46,254 nt of DNA from contig MELC01000070.1 of the NCBI GenBank assembly GCA_001767455.1, positions 1-46,254 of the forward strand, written 5' to 3'. Shown piece by piece: positions 39,199 through 46,254 of this stretch. Position 1 is the stretch's first letter; each line of letters opens with the position of its first letter. The stretch comes from Acidobacteria bacterium RIFCSPLOWO2_12_FULL_66_21. Lineage in GTDB: Bacteria > Acidobacteriota > Vicinamibacteria > Vicinamibacterales > 2-12-FULL-66-21. The notes under the pieces were generated by a model. That model ran no database searches. It saw only the letters and a program-made list of their open reading frames with translations, and was not told where the DNA came from. Made by a program: the position numbers and the translations under genes.

Positions 39199-40311
39199 GT
39201 GCACGATCGCATCCTCGCCGCCGTCATGCCCGGCCCGCGCCGGCCGATCGAGATCCGCGAATTCGCGCGCCCGGAGCTGCCGCCAGGCGGCGCGCTCCTG
39301 CGGACCGCGCGATCCGAGGTCTGCGGCACCGACGTCCACCTCTGGCACGGCCGGCTCGCCGGCGTGCCGTACCCCATCATTCCCGGGCACGTCTCGGCTG
39401 GCGTCCTCGAGGAGGTTCGCGGGCCCCTCCGGGGCATCGATGGATCCGACCTCGCCGAGGGGGACCGCGCGGTCTTCTTCGACGTGCACCGCACGTGCGG
39501 GCGCTGCCGCGCCTGCACCGTGCACCGCACGCCGACACGCTGCGGCGCGCGCCGCGTCTACGGCATCACCGACCCGGCGTCCGACGGACTCTTCGGCGGC
39601 TGGTCGCAGGCGATCTATCTGGAACCCGGCGTGGCCACCGCGCGCCTGCCTGACGCGGTCGGCTTCGACGACTACATCGGCGGCGGCTGCGGGTTGATCA
39701 CCGCCGTGCACATCCTCGAGCGCGCGGACGTCGCTCCGGGCGACACCGTGCTCGTGCAGGGCGTCGGGGCCGTTGGCTTGAGTGCCATCGCCCTTGCCCG
39801 GTTGTGCGGTGCCGGGACCATCCTCGCCATCGGCGCGCCGGAATCGCGCCTCGACCTCGCGCGCGCCATGGGCGCGGACCGCGCGTACGATCTGTTCACG
39901 ACGCCGCCGGCCGCGCGCCTGGAGGACGTCCGGTCGCTCACGCACGGCGAAGGTGTCGACGTGGTGATCGAGGCGGCCGGCTCGGCGCGCGCGGTCGAGG
40001 AGGGGCTGATGCTGGTGCGCGACGGCGGCCGCTACGTGATTGCGGGCCATTACACCGATGTGGGCCCCAGCCAGATCAACGCGCACCAGCACATCAACCG
40101 CAAGCACCTGGACATCCGCGGCTGCTGGGGGAGCGAGGTGCGCCACTTCCTGCGCGCCCTCGGCATCCTCGAGCGGCACGCGGCGGACGTGCCGTGGCGG
40201 CGGATCGGGGAACGCACCTACCCGCTCGGCGGGTTGAACGAGGCGTTGAAGGATGCCGACGCGATGCGCATCACCAAGGCGCTCGTCGATCCGTGGGCGG
40301 CCGCCGAGTGA
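39199..40311 (+). CDS. Zinc-dependent alcohol dehydrogenase family protein
   Basis: 370 residues from GTG 39199. Catalytic zinc ligands C42 ('EVCGTDVH') and H64 ('IIPGHVSAG') are present, but the usual Glu after His (GHE) is Val65. The structural zinc loop has cysteines C100, C103, C106 and C115 ('CGRCRACTVHRTPTRC'). Its Rossmann motif is 'VLVQGVGAVGLSAIALARLCGAG'. It is closest in style to threonine/sorbitol dehydrogenase-like enzymes; the substrate is unknown. It diverges from the outer-membrane gene across only 62 bp and shares a 1-bp overlap with pyruvate kinase, which suggests coordinated carbon metabolism. Confidence 0.88.
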   Translation: MHDRILAAVMPGPRRPIEIREFARPELPPGGALLRTARSEVCGTDVHLWHGRLAGVPYPIIPGHVSAGVLEEVRGPLRGIDGSDLAEGDRAVFFDVHRTCGRCRACTVHRTPTRCGARRVYGITDPASDGLFGGWSQAIYLEPGVATARLPDAVGFDDYIGGGCGLITAVHILERADVAPGDTVLVQGVGAVGLSAIALARLCGAGTILAIGAPESRLDLARAMGADRAYDLFTTPPAARLEDVRSLTHGEGVDVVIEAAGSARAVEEGLMLVRDGGRYVIAGHYTDVGPSQINAHQHINRKHLDIRGCWGSEVRHFLRALGILERHAADVPWRRIGERTYPLGGLNEALKDADAMRITKALVDPWAAAE

Positions 40312-41708
40312 TGCGCCACACCAAGATTGTCGCAACGGTCGGCCCGGCGACGAGCGCTCAGGCCACCCTCGAGGCGCTGATGAGCGCGGGTGTCGACGTC
40401 TTCCGGCTCAATTTTTCGCACGGCACGCCTGACTCCCACCGCGAGGCGTGCCGCGCGATCCGCGACGCGTCGCGCCGCCTCGGGCGCCATGTGGCCATCA
40501 TGCAGGACCTCAGCGGCCCGAAGATCCGCACCGGGGCGATCGCCGGCGGCGGCCCGCTGCTTCTTCACGAAGGCGAGCACCTGCGCATCGGCGCCGGTGA
40601 GACGCCCGGCGGGCCGGGCTCTATCTTCACGCCCTATGGAGCACTCGTGCGCGCCGCGCGCCCCGGCGATCGCCTGCTGCTCGACGACGGGCGAATCGAG
40701 CTGCGGGTCGTGGGCGCATCGCCGTCAGAGCTCACCGCGGTCGTCGTGAACGGCGGCCCGCTCGGCGAGCACAAGGGCATCAACGCACCGGGCGTGGCGC
40801 TGCCCGCGTCGGCCATCACCGACAAGGACGCGGCGGACCTGCGCTTCGGGCTGGAGATCGGCGTCGATCTCGTCGCGCTCAGCTTCGTGCAGACGCCGGA
40901 AGACGTGATGAGGGCGCGGGCCCTCGCGAAGGAGGCCGGCCGCAGCGTCCCGTTCATCGCAAAGATCGAACGGCCCGCGGCGGTCCATAACCTCGCCGCC
41001 ATCCTCGACGCGGCGCAGGGCGTCATGGTGGCGCGGGGGGATCTGGGCCTCGAGATGCCGCTCGAACAGGTGCCGCGCGTCCAGAAGGAAATCATCCGCC
41101 TGGCGCGCGAGATGGGAAGGCCGGCCATCGTCGCCACGCAGGTATTCGAGTCGATGCGCGTGGAGCCGCGCCCGACCCGCGCGGAAGTGAGCGATGCCGC
41201 GAACGCGGTCGGCGAAGGGGCCGACGCCATCATGCTCGCGGGAGAGACGGCCGTCGGCGCTTACCCCGTGCTGGCCGTGCGGACGCTCGCCGCCGTCATC
41301 GAAGACGCCGAGACCATCCCGTCGCAGCGGGTGATGCCGAAGGTGGACCCGACCGGCAGCCAACACGGCCGCGCGTTGTGCGAAGCGGCCGTGACGCTGG
41401 CGACAGCGGGGCAGGCGGACGCCATCATCGCGGTCACGCGCCAGGGCGGGACGGCGCGGCTGCTGTCGTCGATGCGTCCGCCCGCGCCGATCTTTGCGGC
41501 CGTGCCGGAGGAGGGAGTCGCCGGCACGCTCGCCCTGCTGTGGGGCGTCGTGCCGTTCGTCACGGCGGAGCGCGACTGCGAGACACTGGAACGCTTCCTG
41601 ATTGACCATCACATCATCCGCGCGGGAGCGGTCGTCGTCTTCGTCAACGTCAGTTCCGACCTCTCCCGGACCGACGCGAATTTCCTGAACGTCCAACGGA
41701 TCGGCTGA
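40311..41708 (+). CDS. pyk: Pyruvate kinase
   Basis: 465 residues. Converts phosphoenolpyruvate and ADP to pyruvate and ATP. The N-terminal barrel starts 'KIVATVGPATSAQATLEALM', with the substrate loop 'FRLNFSHGTPDSH'. 'LDDGRIELRV', 'IAKIERPAAVHN', 'GVMVARGDLGLEMP' and 'IMLAGETAVGAYP' cover the metal and phosphate sites. The C-terminal regulatory domain is present ('AIIAVTRQGGTARLLSSMRP'). The length is normal. ATG 40311 overlaps the previous stop by 1 bp, and NhaA follows after 11 bp. Confidence 0.97.
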   Translation: MRHTKIVATVGPATSAQATLEALMSAGVDVFRLNFSHGTPDSHREACRAIRDASRRLGRHVAIMQDLSGPKIRTGAIAGGGPLLLHEGEHLRIGAGETPGGPGSIFTPYGALVRAARPGDRLLLDDGRIELRVVGASPSELTAVVVNGGPLGEHKGINAPGVALPASAITDKDAADLRFGLEIGVDLVALSFVQTPEDVMRARALAKEAGRSVPFIAKIERPAAVHNLAAILDAAQGVMVARGDLGLEMPLEQVPRVQKEIIRLAREMGRPAIVATQVFESMRVEPRPTRAEVSDAANAVGEGADAIMLAGETAVGAYPVLAVRTLAAVIEDAETIPSQRVMPKVDPTGSQHGRALCEAAVTLATAGQADAIIAVTRQGGTARLLSSMRPPAPIFAAVPEEGVAGTLALLWGVVPFVTAERDCETLERFLIDHHIIRAGAVVVFVNVSSDLSRTDANFLNVQRIG

Positions 41709-41719
41709 GGATCGCTCCC

Positions 41720-42862
41720 ATGTCCGCGCACAAGAGGACCGGCCTCTGGCCGTTTGTCATCGACAACTCGCTGCTGCTGGTCGTCGGGACCGTCGTCGCG
41801 CTCGTCTGGGCGAACGTGCACCTCGCCTCGTACGAACGCCTTACGCACCCGCTGCACTTCGCGGTCAACGACGTCGGGATGGTGTTCTTCTTCGCGCTCG
41901 CGATGAAGGAGATCGTCGAGGCGACGCTGCCGGGAGGTCCGCTCGCCACGCCGCGCGAAGCGGCCGTGCCGCTGCTCGCCGCGGCCGGCGGGATGTTCGC
42001 GCCGGCCACGCTGTACGCCGTCCAGGTTTCGCTTCAGGGGCGTCCCGAGCTGATGCCCGGCTGGGCCATCCCGTGCGCCACCGACATCGCGTTCTCGTAC
42101 ATGGCCGCCCGGATGATCTTTCCGCGCTCGCATCCGGGCATCCCGTTCCTGCTGCTCCTCGCGATTGCGGACGATGCGCTCGGGCTAATCCTGCTGGCCG
42201 TGTTTTATCCGGCAGCGCCGCTGTCGCTGCTCACTCTCGCGGCCTTCATGATCCCGGCGCTCGGCGTATCGTTCTGGCTGAAGCGGCGTGCCACGCTGAG
42301 TTTCTGGCCTTACGTGATCGCCGGAGGCGGGCTGTCGTGGGTGGCGCTCTATCTGAGCGGCATCCACCCGGCGCTCGCGCTCGTGCCGATCCTGCCGTTC
42401 ATGCCCCACGAGAAGCGCGACATCGGGCTGTTCGATCCGCGCGAGGAGAACCTGCCGTACACCATGAACCGGTTCGAGCACTGGTGGAAGGTGCCGGTGC
42501 AGGTGATCCTGCTCGGGTTCGGACTCGTGAACGCCGGCGTCCCGCTGTCGAGCATCGGCGCCGGCACCTGGATGGTGCTGTCGGCGCTGCTCGTCGGGAA
42601 GCCGCTCGGCATCGTGGTCACGACGTTCCTGTCGATCAAGGCGGGCCTGCGCGCGCCGGGCGGTCTCACCATCCTGCACACCGCCGTCGTCGGGGTCACC
42701 GCCGGCATCGGCTTCACGGTCGCGCTCTTCTTCGCCACCGCCGCGTTCCCGGGCGGAGAGATCCTGGCGGAGGCGAAGATGGGGGCGCTTCTCAGTTTCG
42801 TGGCCGCGCCTCTGGCGATCGCGTTCGGGAGAGCTGTCGGCCTTCGGCCGAGTAGTCGATAG
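41720..42862 (+). CDS. nhaA: NhaA Na+/H+ antiporter
   Basis: 380 residues with about 12 membrane segments. The inverted-helix signature is 'CATDIAFSYM' (T121-D122) and the transport site is 'AIADDALGL' with D151-D152, the equivalents of D163/D164 in E. coli. A loop with 'NRFEHWWKVPVQ' matches the family. It exports sodium in exchange for protons across the inner membrane. Unusually for this family it closes an operon with a dehydrogenase and pyruvate kinase. The last codons and the stop (SSR-stop, AGTCGATAG) are supplied by the TAGTCGA repeat that begins at 42852. Confidence 0.95.
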   Translation: MSAHKRTGLWPFVIDNSLLLVVGTVVALVWANVHLASYERLTHPLHFAVNDVGMVFFFALAMKEIVEATLPGGPLATPREAAVPLLAAAGGMFAPATLYAVQVSLQGRPELMPGWAIPCATDIAFSYMAARMIFPRSHPGIPFLLLLAIADDALGLILLAVFYPAAPLSLLTLAAFMIPALGVSFWLKRRATLSFWPYVIAGGGLSWVALYLSGIHPALALVPILPFMPHEKRDIGLFDPREENLPYTMNRFEHWWKVPVQVILLGFGLVNAGVPLSSIGAGTWMVLSALLVGKPLGIVVTTFLSIKAGLRAPGGLTILHTAVVGVTAGIGFTVALFFATAAFPGGEILAEAKMGALLSFVAAPLAIAFGRAVGLRPSSR

Positions 42863-42999
42863 TCGATAGTCAAAGTCGCCGGAGTCAAAGCCGCCGGAGT
42901 CAAAGTCGTGGAGGTGCAGTCAAAGGCGCGTCCCGGCTCGGCTCATGACTTTGACTTTGACCTTTGACTGTGACTATCGACGATCGACTATCGACTGAC
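42852..42999. repeat. Inverted TCGATAGTC / TTTGACT repeat between NhaA and SRPBCC genes
   Basis: Left arm: copies of AGTCGATAGTC then CAAAGTC (42852-42910). Right arm: GACTTTGACTTTGACC then GACTATCGACGATCGAC (42947-42998). The two arms are inverted relative to each other. Both flanking convergent genes end in AGTCGATAG, so each takes its last codons and stop codon from the repeat. The same heptamer lies at 13799-13841. Confidence 0.85.
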
Positions 43000-43485
43000 A
43001 CCCTCGAGGTACATCTTGAGCGCTCCGAGGGAGTTCCTCCACCCCGGCCCAATGACCCGGTAGTATCGCTCCCATCGCGCGCCCTGGTCGACGCCGCTCT
43101 GCCGGACCCTCAGGCGGCACGCCGGACCGTCCATCACGCAGTTGACCTGCAGCGACATCGGGCCGAGCGGCTCGCCGTCGGGCGGCAGCCACCATGCGTC
43201 GGCGACGAAGAGATCGCGGCCGGGACGATACTCCAGCACCTGGCCGTAGAACACCCCCCCGAGGCGTCCCAGCACGTCGTCCGGCTCGGGTGCGGGTTCC
43301 CATTCGACGGCATAGATGCCGAGCGGCCGCGGCGTGGTCACCGAGCGGACGGTCTGCCACCAGACGCTCAGCGCGGCGGGATCGAAGAAGGCGCCGAGCA
43401 CGCGGGTCGGCGCGGCGGAGATCAGAATCGAATGATCGAACGCACCTGGCAGGGACGGATCGGGCGCGGCGCTCACGGCGGTCAT
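42988..43485 (-). CDS. SRPBCC/AHSA1-like protein
   Basis: 165 residues from ATG 43485 (a longer start at 43530 adds hydrophobic residues and is less likely). The START-like fold of the AHSA1 family is seen in 'HSILISAAPTRVLGAFFDPAALSVWW', 'GIYAVEWEP', 'GGVFYGQVLEYRPGRDLFVADAWW' and 'RLRVRQSGVD'. 'ALKMYLEG' is the usual C-terminal helix. Such domains bind hydrophobic ligands or Hsp90; a specific role is unknown. The stop codon lies in the TCGATAGTC repeat. It diverges from the iron transporter gene. Confidence 0.85.
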   Translation of the reverse strand: MTAVSAAPDPSLPGAFDHSILISAAPTRVLGAFFDPAALSVWWQTVRSVTTPRPLGIYAVEWEPAPEPDDVLGRLGGVFYGQVLEYRPGRDLFVADAWWLPPDGEPLGPMSLQVNCVMDGPACRLRVRQSGVDQGARWERYYRVIGPGWRNSLGALKMYLEGVSR

Positions 43486-43528
43486 GCTAGCCGCCGCCAC
43501 CGTCAGAGTAAAGGGATATGCTGAGGCC

Positions 43529-44629
43529 ATGGACGGGGACGCGAGCTGGGACGAACACTACGCCGACGAACGGGACGCGGCGTTTCTCTATCGCGCGCTG
43601 GCCGCCGTCGAGGCGGATCCGGAGCGGCGCCAGCTCTTCGAGAAGCTCGCCGACGTCGAGGACCGGCACGTGGGCCGGTGGGAAGAGCTGTTCCGCGAGA
43701 ACGGGCGCGCGCTGCCGGCGTACAAGACGGCGTGGCGCTCGCGTCTTTTCGCGTGGGTGGCGCGCCGGTTCGGCACCGGCCTGATCCTCCCGCTGATGCT
43801 GGCTGAAGAAGGGCGTGAGGTGCAGGCGTACCTCGGCCTCGCGCGGCACTCGAGCAACAAGCAGACGCACGCGGCCGCGGTCGAGATCGCGGCGGACTCC
43901 GCCGTTCACGCGCGCGAGCTGTCGAGCGTCATGGGACGCGAAGGGGAGCCGTGGCACGTCGGTGGCGCCGGCGGGTACCTGCGCAGCGTGGTGTACGGCT
44001 TCAACGACGGCCTGACGGCGAACTTCGGGCTGGTCGCAGGAGTGGTCGGCGCGGATGTGGCGCCGCACATCGTGATCATCAGCGGCGTGGCCGGCGCCAT
44101 CGCCGACGCGCTCTCGATGGGATCGAGCGGGTACCTCGCGGCGAAAAGCGAGGCGGAGATGCAGGCGCACCAGATCGACATGGAGCGCCACGAGATGCGG
44201 CTGATGCCGGACCTCGAGGAAGACGAGCTGGCGGTCATCTACGAGGCGAAAGGCCTCGCGCCCGAGCGGGCGCGCGAGACCGCGCAGGCGATGATGCGCG
44301 AGCCGGCGCAGGCGCTCGACGCGATGGTCCGCGAAGAGCTCAACATCCATCCAGCGGAGCTGGCCCCACTCAAAGACGGGCTGGTGACCGGGACGGCGAC
44401 CGCCGTGGGCGCCTTCATTCCGATCGTGCCCTTCTTCGTGATGGATCACTGGCCCGCGGTGTGGACGTCGCTGACGATCAGCATGCTCGCGCACTTCGCG
44501 ATCGGCGCCGCGCGCAGCCTCTTCACGGGCCGCGGCGTCTGGCCGAGCGGCCGCGACATGTTCATCGTGGGGTTCGGCGTCGCGGCGGTCGCCTACGCCA
44601 TCGGAGAACTGGTGACCCGTATGCCGTAG
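43529..44629 (+). CDS. Ferritin-like domain fused to VIT1/CCC1 iron transporter (MbfA-like)
   Basis: 366 residues. The N-terminal ferritin/rubrerythrin-like four-helix domain (about 1-130) has metal-ligand helices 'LADVEDRHVGRWEELF' (E44, H47) and 'LAEEGREVQAYLGLARH'. The second half is the membrane VIT1/CCC1 domain, with 'YGFNDGLTANFGLVAGVVG' and 'GAIADALSMGSSGYLAAKSE'. The acidic cytoplasmic loop ('DLEEDELAVIYEAKGL', 'ALDAMVREELNIH') is present too. This fusion is known from bacteria as MbfA and exports iron or manganese to relieve metal stress. The start ATG 43529 has AAGGGA about 12 nt upstream. Confidence 0.92.
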   Translation: MDGDASWDEHYADERDAAFLYRALAAVEADPERRQLFEKLADVEDRHVGRWEELFRENGRALPAYKTAWRSRLFAWVARRFGTGLILPLMLAEEGREVQAYLGLARHSSNKQTHAAAVEIAADSAVHARELSSVMGREGEPWHVGGAGGYLRSVVYGFNDGLTANFGLVAGVVGADVAPHIVIISGVAGAIADALSMGSSGYLAAKSEAEMQAHQIDMERHEMRLMPDLEEDELAVIYEAKGLAPERARETAQAMMREPAQALDAMVREELNIHPAELAPLKDGLVTGTATAVGAFIPIVPFFVMDHWPAVWTSLTISMLAHFAIGAARSLFTGRGVWPSGRDMFIVGFGVAAVAYAIGELVTRMP

Positions 44630-44640
44630 GGTGGTGTCAA

Positions 44641-44752
44641 CGCCAAACTTCAAACTCCAAACTTCAAACAAACTCCAAACTCCAAAGTTCAAATTTTGGA
44701 ATTTGTAGTTAGGAATGGTTTGGAATTTGGAGTTTGAAGTTTGCAGTTTGGC
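44641..44752. repeat. CAAACTTCAAACTCC inverted repeat between convergent genes
   Basis: Left arm (44641-44695) carries CCAAACTTCAAACTCC copies; right arm (44718-44752) carries GGAGTTTGAAGTTTG and CAGTTTGGCG in inverted orientation. The outermost CGCCAAACT and AGTTTGGCG pair. It lies between the iron-transporter stop (44629) and the cytochrome c stop (44759) and is strongly AT-rich in a GC-rich region. Confidence 0.85.
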
Positions 44753-44758
44753 GTGCAG

Positions 44759-45220
44759 CTACTTTTTTCGGAGCGTCTGCACGTAGGCGACAACCGCCCA
44801 CGCCTGCTCTTTCGTCAGCTCTTCCCTGAAAGCGGGCATCTTGGGCTTGCGCCGGCCGTTCCACAGCTTGTAGAAGACGATCCCGTCGCTGTTGCGGGCC
44901 GCGCGCTGCGGAGCGGTCAGGTCCATGTCCCCCTGCGCGTCGGGGTCGGCGTCGGGCCCGTCGCCGAGGCCGCCGGGGCCGTGGCAGCGCTGGCACTTGT
45001 CCTTGAAGAGCGCCTTCCCGGTGGCGACCAGCTTCGCGTCGACCGCGAGCGGGTTCTTCGTATCGCCCGCATCCGGAGGCAGCGTCCAGCCGTTGCCCGG
45101 CGACTGCGCGGGGGCCGGCTGCTGTGCCCCGGCGGCCTGGCCGGACGGCTGGTGCGCCGCAAGCCCGGCGACTGAAAGAACGACGGCCGCGACCAGCGAC
45201 CAAAGGCACCCACGCTTCAT
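44759..45220 (-). CDS. Exported c-type cytochrome
   Basis: 153 residues. Signal peptide (about 1-22), a Gln/Ala/Pro-rich linker, and one cytochrome c domain. Heme motif C76-Q-R-C79-H80, with likely sixth ligand M128 in 'KPKMPAF'. 'DKCQRCHGPGGLGDGPDAD' and 'WAVVAYVQTLRK' at the end are typical of class I cytochromes c. It carries electrons in the periplasm; its partner oxidase or reductase is not in the window. It converges with the ferritin-VIT1 gene. Confidence 0.93.
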   Translation of the reverse strand: MKRGCLWSLVAAVVLSVAGLAAHQPSGQAAGAQQPAPAQSPGNGWTLPPDAGDTKNPLAVDAKLVATGKALFKDKCQRCHGPGGLGDGPDADPDAQGDMDLTAPQRAARNSDGIVFYKLWNGRRKPKMPAFREELTKEQAWAVVAYVQTLRKK

Positions 45221-45399
45221 CTACTCCGCTCCTTTGTCTGAATCGTCGGGGCCCCCTGCCCCCCGACTGGCGGCCTTCATTGCGCCGGCGCTTGCGCCGC
45301 CGGCTCCATTCCGGCCGCTATTGAGGCTGAGCGCCGCCCGTTTGCGATAGGCAGCCGGGACCAGCGCAAACTACGATAATAGCGTCGATTGGCGGAACC

Positions 45400-46254
45400 A
45401 TGAAACATCCCTTGCTCGCATACAACGATCCCGAGTTCCTCGAGAGCACCGACGCGCGGCCGATCCGTTTCCTGGCGGAGTACTTCGAGCCGAAGAAACG
45501 ATTCCGGGAGCACGACATCCAGGACACGGTCGTGTTCTTCGGATCGGCGCGCGTGCTGAGCCGCACCCACGCGCAGCGCGCGCTGGCCAAGCTCAAGAAC
45601 GGAGGCAAGGCCCGCAGCGCCGACTACAAGGCGATGTTGAAGCGCAGCCAGAAGGCGCTCGAGTGGTCCCGCTACTACGAGGACGCGCGCAAGCTCGCCG
45701 GCCTGCTGACGACCTGGAGCCTCTCGCTCGAAGCGCCGCTGCACCGGTTCGTCGTGTGTTCCGGCGGCGGCCCGGGCATCATGGAGGCGGCCAACCGCGG
45801 GGCGCAGGAAGCCGGCGGCGAGTCGATCGGCCTCAACATCGCGCTGCCGTTCGAGCAGGCGCCGAACCGCTACATCACGAAGGAGCTGCTGTTCAACTTC
45901 CACTACTTCTTCATGCGGAAGTTCTGGTTCGCGTACCTCGCCAAGGCGCTCATTGTCTTCCCTGGCGGGTTCGGCACGCTCGACGAGATGTTCGAGATCC
46001 TGACGCTCGCCCAGACGCGCAAGCTCTCCAAGAAGCTGCTCGTCGTCCTGTATGGCACCGACTACTGGAACGACGTGCTGAAGCTGGAGACCCTGGCCGA
46101 ATGGGGCGCGATCAATGAGGAAGACCTGAAACTGCTCTGCCCGGTGGCGTCGGTTGACGACGCGTTCGAGCGGTTGAAGGCGCACCTGGAGAAGTACCAC
46201 ATGATTCCGCAGACGGCGCAGGAGAACAAGGCCCCCGGCATTGCGAAGACGCGG
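45400..46254 (+). CDS. LOG-family protein (Rossmann-fold nucleotide hydrolase), partial
   Basis: 285 codons to the window edge, no stop, so the 3' end is missing. The LOG/lysine-decarboxylase-like signatures are intact: 'CSGGGPGIMEAANRGA' and 'FPGGFGTLDEMFEILTLAQ'. These bind ribonucleotide phosphate in cytokinin riboside 5'-monophosphate phosphoribohydrolases, and bacterial relatives usually act as nucleoside-monophosphate glycosidases. The N-terminal extension before the Rossmann core (about 1-40, 'FLAEYFEPKKRFREHDIQDT') and the long insert after 'GSARV' are typical of the larger LOG subgroup. ATG 45400 is preceded by GGCGGAA. A GATAAT -10-like hexamer lies at 45375-45380. Confidence 0.9.
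   Translation, partial: MKHPLLAYNDPEFLESTDARPIRFLAEYFEPKKRFREHDIQDTVVFFGSARVLSRTHAQRALAKLKNGGKARSADYKAMLKRSQKALEWSRYYEDARKLAGLLTTWSLSLEAPLHRFVVCSGGGPGIMEAANRGAQEAGGESIGLNIALPFEQAPNRYITKELLFNFHYFFMRKFWFAYLAKALIVFPGGFGTLDEMFEILTLAQTRKLSKKLLVVLYGTDYWNDVLKLETLAEWGAINEEDLKLLCPVASVDDAFERLKAHLEKYHMIPQTAQENKAPGIAKTR

Overview
The window is a 46 kb stretch of GC-rich chromosomal DNA. Reading frames are dense, genes often overlap by 1-14 bp, and several starts are GTG. Gene style suggests a free-living, aerobic or facultative, Gram-negative-type bacterium: a C-terminal-Phe outer-membrane barrel, a POTRA protein, periplasmic peptidase-like enzymes, AddAB, and many Acidobacteriota-like small ORFs and simple intergenic repeats. 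My best guess is Acidobacteriota, class Vicinamibacteria. That is inference from style only; there is no rRNA here. I see no phage, IS element, integrase or CRISPR array.

Layout. 1-1,300: tRNA-Ala(GGC) on the minus strand with a very good sigma70 promoter, then a POTRA-domain gene split by a frameshift. 1,394-8,975: an ArsR-type regulator followed by a tightly overlapping six-gene operon for a membrane complex related to complex I and group 4 hydrogenases. Its large subunit has lost all four Ni-Fe cysteines, so it is probably an 'Ehr' (energy-converting-hydrogenase-related) complex and not a hydrogenase. The order resembles Mycobacterium tuberculosis Rv0081-Rv0087 as I remember it. 8,977-15,152: a paired-hairpin repeat, a secreted GH78 alpha-L-rhamnosidase, a gamma-glutamyltransferase-like enzyme, a periplasmic asparaginase and a small protein. 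15,328-23,046: a secreted helical protein translationally coupled to AddB and AddA (double-strand-break repair). 23,047-25,981: an ECF sigma factor, a membrane protein and a membrane-anchored polymer-forming protein. 26,349-28,775: a run of very small proteins, two of them zinc ribbons, with a half-length DnaJ and small membrane proteins. 28,813-35,656: Mrp ATPase, a DUF3347-like metal-binding protein, an MFS transporter, an active/inactive pair of M16 peptidases, an MDR oxidoreductase and a small membrane protein. 35,904-39,136: a four-gene minus-strand operon (outer-membrane barrel, 59-residue helical protein, amidase, alpha/beta hydrolase). Diverging from it, 39,199-42,862: a zinc alcohol dehydrogenase, pyruvate kinase and NhaA. 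42,988-46,254: a SRPBCC protein, a ferritin-VIT1 fusion iron transporter, a cytochrome c and a LOG-family protein cut by the window end.

The best candidate for an under-described system is the cysteine-less Ehr-type complex with its co-transcribed ArsR regulator and leaderless, palindrome-bearing start. Second is the unusual load of simple-sequence repeats. They sit between convergent genes as inverted repeats (supplying stop codons for two genes), recur as ACACGGAA tracts near gene starts, and have been taken in-frame into the N-terminus of AddA. Third is the four-gene envelope/amidase operon.
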